Below, piece after piece: positions 58,393 to 64,000 of a DNA stretch of 64,000 nt; the stretch's first letter is position 1; the number at the start of each line of letters is the position of its first letter. The DNA is taken from NCBI RefSeq assembly GCF_034372165.1, contig NZ_CP139698.1, positions 1,984,001 through 2,048,000 of the forward strand, read 5' to 3'. Under the pieces are notes generated by a model. That model ran no database searches. It was not told the origin of the DNA and saw only the letters and a list, made by a program, of their open reading frames with translations. The stretch comes from Christiangramia sp. OXR-203. Lineage in GTDB: Bacteria > Bacteroidota > Bacteroidia > Flavobacteriales > Flavobacteriaceae. The position numbers and the translations under genes are program-made.

Positions 58393-61140
58393 CTACAACA
58401 ATTTTGCTCCTCTTAACCTCAAGGCATTGGCAATAACTGAAACCGAGCTAAAACTCATGGCCAGAGCCGCGATCATAGGAGAAAGTAATAACCCAAAGAA
58501 TGGATATAATACACCCGCAGCAATTGGCACACCCAGGGTGTTATAAATAAGAGCAAAAAACAGGTTCTCTTTAATATTCCGCATTACTTTTTCGCTGAGT
58601 TTGATTGCCTTAAGCACTCCTTTTAAATCTCCTTTTACCAGAGTGACCTCGGCACTTTCAATCGCTACATCGGTTCCTGTACCCATAGCGATGCCAATAT
58701 CCGCCTGTGCTAGTGCAGGTGCATCATTAATACCATCTCCAGCCATGGCCACTTTTTTACCTTCCGCCTGGAGTTTTTTTACTTCCTCCATTTTATTCTG
58801 CGGGATCATACCCGCTTTAAAATCAGCCAGGTTTAATTCCTTTGCCACGGCTGAAGCTGTTTTCTCATTATCTCCGGTAAGCATGATCACCTTAATACCT
58901 TCATTTTGAAGTTCGAATAATGCTTCCCTGCTGGTTTTTTTTATCTTATCTGAAATGGTTACAAATCCTACAATACTTGAATCTATTGCCAGATATGAAA
59001 CTGTTTTCCCTTTTTCCTGTTCCGCAGTAACCTGATTATTTATTTCTTCTGAAATTTCAGCATTTTTAGCCTGCATTAATTTTTCATTTCCAAGCGCCAG
59101 TTGTTTTCCTTCAAAATTGGCCGTAACTCCTTTCCCGGTAACCGAATTAAATTCTGAAGCTTCGCCATATTTAATTTTTTCCGATTTCGCATAATTAACA
59201 GTTGCATTAGCCAGCGGATGTTCACTTTGTGCATTTACAGAAGCGATAAGGCGGGTGAGCTCCTTTTCAGAATATTCTGAAGAAACCGAAACAACTTTTT
59301 CTACGGAAGGTTTACCCTCGGTGATAGTTCCTGTTTTATCTATTATAAGCACATCGATCTTGTTCATTTCTTCCAGCGCACGGGCGTTCTTAATCAAAAC
59401 CCCGTTTTTTGCACCTTTACCAACTCCTACCATCACAGACATGGGTGTAGCCAGACCTAAAGCACAGGGACAGGCAATGATCAATACCGCAATAGCATTT
59501 ACAAGCGCATAAACATAGGCAGGATCGGGGCCATAGATTGCCCATACAGTAAAGGTTACTACAGAAATAATTACCACGATAGGCACAAAATAGGCTGAGA
59601 TTCTATCAGCCAGTTTTTGGATAGGCGCCCGTGACCTGCTGGCATCATTTACCATTTTTATGATTTGCGCAAGCAGCGTTTCATTTCCTACTTTTTCAGC
59701 AGTCATGGTGAAACTTTGATTGCCATTTATGGTACCAGAATTTACTTTATCGCCTTCCTGTTTATCTACAGGAATCGGTTCCCCTGTGATCATGGATTCA
59801 TCGATACTGGATTTGCCTTTTTTGATGATCCCGTCTACCGGGATTTTATCGCCGGGCTTTACTCTTAGAACATCCCCTTTCTGAATCTTATCTACGGAAA
59901 TTGTTTCTTCTAACCCATCAACCACTCTTACAGCCTTATTCGGTGCCAGCTTTAGTAATTCCTTTATAGCTGAATTAGTTCTGCTGTGAGCACGTGCTTC
60001 CAGAACCTGTCCCATTAAAACCAAAGTGAGTATTACGGTGGCGGCTTCAAAATAAACATGTACGGTTCCCATTTCCGTCTTAAACTGATCAGGAAAAAAA
60101 TTGGGGAATAGCATACCAAACACACTGAATATCCAGGCTACCCCCGCTCCAATACCTATAAGGGTAAACATATTCAGGTTCCATGTTTTAATGGACCTGT
60201 AAGCACGTTCAAAAAACATCCAGGTTGCATAAAAAACCACCGGCAGGGAAAGTCCGAACTGTATCCAGTTCCAAATCTTCATATCTGCCAGGTCATACAG
60301 TGGATTATCGGGAATCATTTCAGACATCGCTATCAGGAAAATAGGAAGTGTAAATGCTACTGCGATCCAGAATTTCTTCAAAAGTGTATTATAACCTTTT
60401 TCCTCAGCAGACTTCTGTGGTTCTTTGGGAACCAAATCCATCCCGCAAATAGGACAATCTCCTGGTTCATCTTTTATTATTTCAGGATGCATGGGACAGG
60501 TATATTCATCCCCTCCTGAAGAAGGAGAACTCAAATCCATTTGCTCCACCAGATCCATTCCGCAGACCGGGCAATCGCCAGGTTTATCATAAGTTTTTTC
60601 TCCTTCGCAATGCATGGGACAATACCATGTGCCGGTTCCTTTACGTTTTGGTGTTTTATCTTCAGACTGATGCTTATGTTTTGCTTGTTTCTCCCCGGGG
60701 AGCATGATATGATAATTTCCTCCGTGCTCTTGTAGGGCTTTTTCAAAAACATCAAGTTTAATGTGTTCTTTCATACTGATCTCTGCCTCTCCTTTTTCAA
60801 GATTTACAGCAGCATTCACAACACCTGACACCGTATTTAAGGTTTCTTCAACATGAGATCTGCAGCCATTACAGGTCATTCCCGTAATCTTATAAGAATG
60901 TTTCATCAGTTGTCCGGCAGGTTGCTCTGTATTTCCCGGCATCATTATATTATAATTACTTCCTTCTAAAGCACGCTCAAATCTCTCCAAAGGAACATAT
61001 TCCTTTATTTCAATCACTGCTTCCTCCTTATTTAGATCAACAGAAACCTGAGTGACCCCATTGACCTTGCTCAAGGATTTTTCTACATGTGACCTGCAAC
61101 CATTACAAGTCATGCCGGTAATTTTATAAGTATGTTTCAT
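58393..61140 (-). CDS. copA: Copper-translocating P1B-1 ATPase CopA with two HMA and two heavy-metal-binding domains
   Basis: This 915-residue pump exports Cu(I). Two HMA domains (about 3-65 and 80-145) each have [10 protein letters not shown]. Two short heavy-metal-binding domains (CPMHCE...CPVCGMDL at 174-197 and CPMHPE...CPICGMDL at 215-237) follow. The TM region contains the CPC site at 557-559 ([13 protein letters not shown]), D601 in DKTGTITEG, and a [11 protein letters not shown] hinge. HMA domains of near-identical sequence suggest an internal duplication. It is 155 bp upstream of the Cys-rich protein gene and shares the minus strand. Confidence 0.95.
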   Translation of the reverse strand: MKHTYKITGMTCNGCRSHVEKSLSKVNGVTQVSVDLNKEEAVIEIKEYVPLERFERALEGSNYNIMMPGNTEQPAGQLMKHSYKITGMTCNGCRSHVEETLNTVSGVVNAAVNLEKGEAEISMKEHIKLDVFEKALQEHGGNYHIMLPGEKQAKHKHQSEDKTPKRKGTGTWYCPMHCEGEKTYDKPGDCPVCGMDLVEQMDLSSPSSGGDEYTCPMHPEIIKDEPGDCPICGMDLVPKEPQKSAEEKGYNTLLKKFWIAVAFTLPIFLIAMSEMIPDNPLYDLADMKIWNWIQFGLSLPVVFYATWMFFERAYRSIKTWNLNMFTLIGIGAGVAWIFSVFGMLFPNFFPDQFKTEMGTVHVYFEAATVILTLVLMGQVLEARAHSRTNSAIKELLKLAPNKAVRVVDGLEETISVDKIQKGDVLRVKPGDKIPVDGIIKKGKSSIDESMITGEPIPVDKQEGDKVNSGTINGNQSFTMTAEKVGNETLLAQIIKMVNDASRSRAPIQKLADRISAYFVPIVVIISVVTFTVWAIYGPDPAYVYALVNAIAVLIIACPCALGLATPMSVMVGVGKGAKNGVLIKNARALEEMNKIDVLIIDKTGTITEGKPSVEKVVSVSSEYSEKELTRLIASVNAQSEHPLANATVNYAKSEKIKYGEASEFNSVTGKGVTANFEGKQLALGNEKLMQAKNAEISEEINNQVTAEQEKGKTVSYLAIDSSIVGFVTISDKIKKTSREALFELQNEGIKVIMLTGDNEKTASAVAKELNLADFKAGMIPQNKMEEVKKLQAEGKKVAMAGDGINDAPALAQADIGIAMGTGTDVAIESAEVTLVKGDLKGVLKAIKLSEKVMRNIKENLFFALIYNTLGVPIAAGVLYPFFGLLLSPMIAALAMSFSSVSVIANALRLRGAKLL

Positions 61141-61296
61141 CTTTTTGATTTAAACTTTCTGAATTAGGAATTTCAGACGATATTAAACTTTGTAAAGTTA
61201 AGGGAGTGATGAAAGAAAGAAATTTCGATTTGATTTAAATCTAGTGAATTAAAAAACGCCTGAAATTAATAGATTAAATCTCAGGCGGTAATACTA

Positions 61297-61617
61297 TTAG
61301 GCTGTATAAGCCTCACACGCACTTACGCACTCTCTACAGGCCTTTGCGCAATCTTTACAATGTTGATGATCATGCTTTTCACATTCATCCGCACAAGCCT
61401 GACAAAGCTTTTTACAATAATCTACCAGATCCTGAACATCATCATACTTAGTTGCTAAGATCTGACTTAAAGAAGAGCAAGCTTCTGCACATACCCTATC
61501 CAGTCTTATACAATCTTTCATCATTTTAACATTATCTTCATCCAGACATGCATCTGCACAATAATTACAATGATTAATACAATTTCCTAAAGCCTTAATT
61601 AATTTTTCATTTCTCAT
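61297..61617 (-). CDS. Cys-rich four-helix copper storage protein (Csp-like)
   Basis: This 106-residue cytosolic protein has helices lined with cysteines: ALGNCINHCNYCADACL, CIRLDRVCAEACSSL, YCKKLCQACADECEKH and CKDCAKACRECVSACEA. This CxxxC/CxxC array on four helices is the Csp type, which binds many Cu(I) ions per monomer. No signal peptide is present, so it would buffer cytosolic copper next to CopA. It precedes a K+ channel gene region. Confidence 0.9.
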   Translation of the reverse strand: MRNEKLIKALGNCINHCNYCADACLDEDNVKMMKDCIRLDRVCAEACSSLSQILATKYDDVQDLVDYCKKLCQACADECEKHDHQHCKDCAKACRECVSACEAYTA

Positions 61618-61732
61618 AATATATTAATTTATTGTTTATTCATCTAAAATAAGTATGAATCTTGAAATTCGCTTATAGAATTATGCTAAGACCTTTCAGT
61701 TTTAAATGATTTTAACTTTGAGATGTTGATAA

Positions 61733-62737
61733 TTAGGAATTTTTTATATCCACCAATTCCCAGTTCCAGCCATCCTGTTGTACCAGTGTCATAAAAGTTC
61801 GCCTGTTGTGTTCTATTTCGCCTGAAAAACCATTTTTACTTAGATTGATAATTAGTTTTGCATCTAAAAGCTTCTTGATACTCGGAACGGGAGGTGCTGA
61901 TGGTTCCACAGTCATATGGGTAACTTCAGAAAGTACCTCAAAATAATTTTCATAGGCGATTAACAGTGGTTTGATCTTCTGAAATTCCAGTCTTTTATCT
62001 TTGTCTATCTGGTTTGAAATGATCAATAAAGCTTCGTAAAGTCTTGCCAGCTGAAGGATAATCGCGTTTTTCTCTTTGTTATTATGGAAATAATGAATTA
62101 CCGGGTAAGCACGATGTTGCTGACTGTATTTGATAATAGAATCTGATAAAGCATCTACTTTACTGATAAGTGGTTCAAAATTCTTCCCATTCCAAGATGT
62201 AAGAACAATTTCCTCAGGGCTGCTTCCAAGCGTACCCAACGTTATACCAAGTTTGCGCTGATCTATTACCGCAGACAATACCGGTATAAAATAAGTGACA
62301 GACATGGTGAGTAGAATAAGTCCCGTAAATGAATAAATACTCGTCAATACTCTCCATATATCCCCGGAAGGCACATAATCCCCCATTCCCAGGGTTGAAA
62401 GCGTAAAACCGCTATAGTATATAATTTGCCAGATATTGGCCGCAACTTTAGTAGTGCTATCTATAATAGCTCCAGGCTGAGAGTAAAGAATACAAACCAG
62501 ACTCAGCCACAGGCCCATCACCCAAATAAGTACAATGGCAATCATTAAGAAATATCCTGCATGTGCCAGAATTTTAGACTTCCCGTTCTTACCTGAAAGA
62601 AAAAGAAAAAGCTTCCAGAAGAAATGAGAATACCTGCTAGTTAACCAACCTCCTCCTTGCATGGACAACGTCGTTTGAAGTATATCCAGTACTGTAGCTA
62701 TATAAATAATGAGCCCTAAAGCCAGAAATATTGCCAT
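61733..62737 (-). CDS. Two-pore-type potassium channel family protein
   Basis: This 334-residue protein has four membrane helices with a pore region FTLSTLGMGDYVPSGD near residue 115; TLGMGD is a variant of the K+ filter (TxGxGD). The C-terminal half (about 165-334) is soluble and helical with no recognised ligand-binding domain. It may set membrane potential under stress. It lies about 150 bp after the DUF2231 pseudogene in the minus direction. Confidence 0.8.
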   Translation of the reverse strand: MAIFLALGLIIYIATVLDILQTTLSMQGGGWLTSRYSHFFWKLFLFLSGKNGKSKILAHAGYFLMIAIVLIWVMGLWLSLVCILYSQPGAIIDSTTKVAANIWQIIYYSGFTLSTLGMGDYVPSGDIWRVLTSIYSFTGLILLTMSVTYFIPVLSAVIDQRKLGITLGTLGSSPEEIVLTSWNGKNFEPLISKVDALSDSIIKYSQQHRAYPVIHYFHNNKEKNAIILQLARLYEALLIISNQIDKDKRLEFQKIKPLLIAYENYFEVLSEVTHMTVEPSAPPVPSIKKLLDAKLIINLSKNGFSGEIEHNRRTFMTLVQQDGWNWELVDIKNS

Positions 62738-62886
62738 ATCATTAATTATTACTCAAATCGTTTTAAATAGAATTTAATCCTGTCAATATAAATTACACTA
62801 GTAACGGTTAACTTTTAAGTATAGTTATTTTGTAAACCCATATCTAACCATGTTTAGTAAATGATATAAGTAGGAAAATACAGGTT

Positions 62887-63548
62887 TTAATGTCCATGAC
62901 CTTCAGATTCGAGATATTCACCTTGAGGTCCCACTCCTTCTATATATACCAGCTGGGAACCATAATGTCCTGCTTCTGAAACCGAATAGGCTGCAAATCC
63001 CAGAACAAGGAAGACCAATATTTCAAAAATCTTATTTTCCCTTAAAAGAAAAAGACTTCCCAGTTTTAAAACAGCCCCTAAAGCACTCGCATAGATGGTC
63101 CATTCAGCATACCTATCATGTTGTTCAAGTACTTTTTTAGCCATCTCAGATAGATCGTGGGTATGAGGGTGGGCATATACTCCGGCAATATATGCTCCAA
63201 TAAAACCAGTCCCGACACATAAAAGAATAACCCAGTCCAGGTTCCTTTTAAGTACAAATTAAGTACAAAAAGCTGAATTAATTGTAATATCCCACCTAAA
63301 AGTAAAAGTACTATTGGAAAATGTACTACTAAAGGATGCAGGTTAGGAAAGTCATCCAGATTAGCTTTAACTGGTTTATCCTGATTATTTTCAAGTTTGG
63401 TTGATGCATTAACTTCTTTCTCCAGATCTATAGTGTCAACCTGTTGGATGGTATCTTCTTCATGGTTATGATGATAGTGCTCATCATCCTGTGCCCCTCC
63501 CAGTATGGGTAAGAACATCAAAAAAAATATAAGAACGGTTTTTTTCAT
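62887..63548 (-). pseudogene. DUF2231 membrane protein, broken by an 11-bp tandem duplication
   Basis: The gene starts MKKTVLIFFLMFLPILGGAQ at 63548, has the NLHPLVVHFPI signature, and reads as a normal paralogue of 10852-11640 up to QLIQLFVLN. There TTAAGTACAAA (63248-63258, plus strand) is immediately repeated at 63259-63269. Eleven extra bases shift the frame. Removing one unit restores LFVLKRNLDWVILLCVGTG and the rest to EGVGPQGEYLESEGHGH. So the gene is one slippage away from function. Confidence 0.85.
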
Positions 63549-63702
63549 AAAATTTAATTTTAAAATAACCAATACCTGTGTCCTATTGTAATTGGCCTGA
63601 TTAAGTAATAGTTACAGAAGCTAAAAATGAAAGAAAAGGAGGGAGAAAAAGAAATTCAACTAATTAATACTTAAGACCATCCCTCCATTTTCCTCAAACT
63701 TA

Positions 63703-63888
63703 TTATTCATGTTCATCGTCATGGTCCATAGACTCATGATGATCCATTTCCATATCATCATCTTCCATTTCTCCATGTTCCATTTCCATATCATCGTGGT
63801 CATCTTCAGTAGTTTCCCTGCAGGAGAGCATAGTAAGATTAAAAGCTCCCACAAATAAGACCAACATTAGAATTCTTAATTTTTTCAT
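63703..63888 (-). CDS. Small acidic Met/His-rich lipoprotein (61 aa)
   Basis: It starts MKKLRILMLVLFVGAFNLTM with a lipobox at LSCRE. The mature part is almost only Asp, Glu, Met and His (DDHDDMEMEHGEMEDD and DMDHH-type stretches), a composition typical of copper- or silver-binding peptides. It is upstream of the DUF2231 pseudogene on the same strand and near the right edge, so relation to the next region is not visible. Confidence 0.7.
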   Translation of the reverse strand: MKKLRILMLVLFVGAFNLTMLSCRETTEDDHDDMEMEHGEMEDDDMEMDHHESMDHDDEHE

Positions 63889-64000
63889 GATATTTATTTT
63901 TAAAGGTTTATTAAAATATTGCTTGTATGTAACGTATTTTTAATTGAAAAATAACTTCATTCTGGACCCGGTTCAGAATCTTATTTCAAGATAAATCAGG

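Noticed and set aside
63660-63854. A Met/Trp-rich 64-residue protein overlapping the small acidic lipoprotein
   Set aside because: It is the shifted frame of the same DNA; the frame with signal peptide and lipobox at 63703-63888 is the real one.

Overview
The window looks like a Bacteroidota genome, most likely a member of the Flavobacteriaceae. The DNA is visibly AT-rich, Shine-Dalgarno sequences are scarce, and -7 elements of the TAnnTTTG type occur. Family content agrees: Bacteroidetes conjugation genes (TraM, TraN, BfmA-type and MobB-type mobilization proteins), DUF6660 and HYC_CC_PP proteins, PepSY-like secreted proteins, and a CusA-TolC fusion. Genus and species cannot be fixed from the sequence alone. 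Nearly everything here appears to be accessory DNA: an integrative conjugative element (ICE) and stacked metal and envelope stress cargo. No rRNA, tRNA or CRISPR array was seen.

Layout. (1) 1-8260 is ICE backbone: the end of the tra operon (traM, traN), an AbiE-type toxin-antitoxin pair, the coupling protein, the relaxase, its accessory protein, an oriT-like region, a RadC-like gene, ssb, and a 278-nt imperfect hairpin. (2) 8801-10666 is a persulfide detoxification pair (CstB-like enzyme and DUF442 phosphatase). (3) 10852-19271, all on the minus strand, is a copper module: DUF2231, haem-binding and three DUF3347 proteins, a multicopper oxidase fused to a CopB-like barrel, DUF305, an AraC regulator carrying an HMA-like metal site, DUF2911 and HYC_CC_PP. 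(4) 19846-21899 is a second, decayed mobilization module (truncated mobA, oriT-like region, radC, ssb, hairpin) homologous to the first, so the copper module is bracketed by two related ICE segments.

(5) 22077-34159 is an envelope-modification locus: an OmpR-type response regulator and histidine kinase, a TonB-dependent receptor, a four-repeat membrane protein, a PepSY-like protein, a sugar epimerase, GT2 + LAB_N + ArnT-like GT39, and two PAP2 phosphatases. Seven intergenic regions inside it carry direct repeats of CTTTAGATTT with exact 11-bp spacing. In five of the seven, a -7-like element starts exactly 16 nt after the start of the last repeat. This looks like one regulon of the local response regulator. 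One of the seven sites has no gene close behind it but is followed by about 200 nt able to fold into a multi-stem RNA. This is my best candidate for an undescribed system. (6) At about 34141-34160 two gene fragments meet tail to tail at a recombination junction.

(7) 34141-63888 is entirely minus-strand and holds ion and metal homeostasis genes: universal stress protein, amino-acid permease, Ca/Na exchanger, lspA-CDF, NhaA, dihydrolipoamide dehydrogenase, Fur, a P1B-4 ATPase, MgtC and bestrophin. A locally duplicated patch follows (SHOCT, SpoIIAA-like), then Fur2, a PII-like protein, CusB, CusA-TolC, DUF6660, CopA, a Cys-rich copper storage protein, a K+ channel and a DUF2231 pseudogene. Together the genes would store, oxidize and export copper and other divalent metals, remove reactive sulfur, and remodel the outer envelope.
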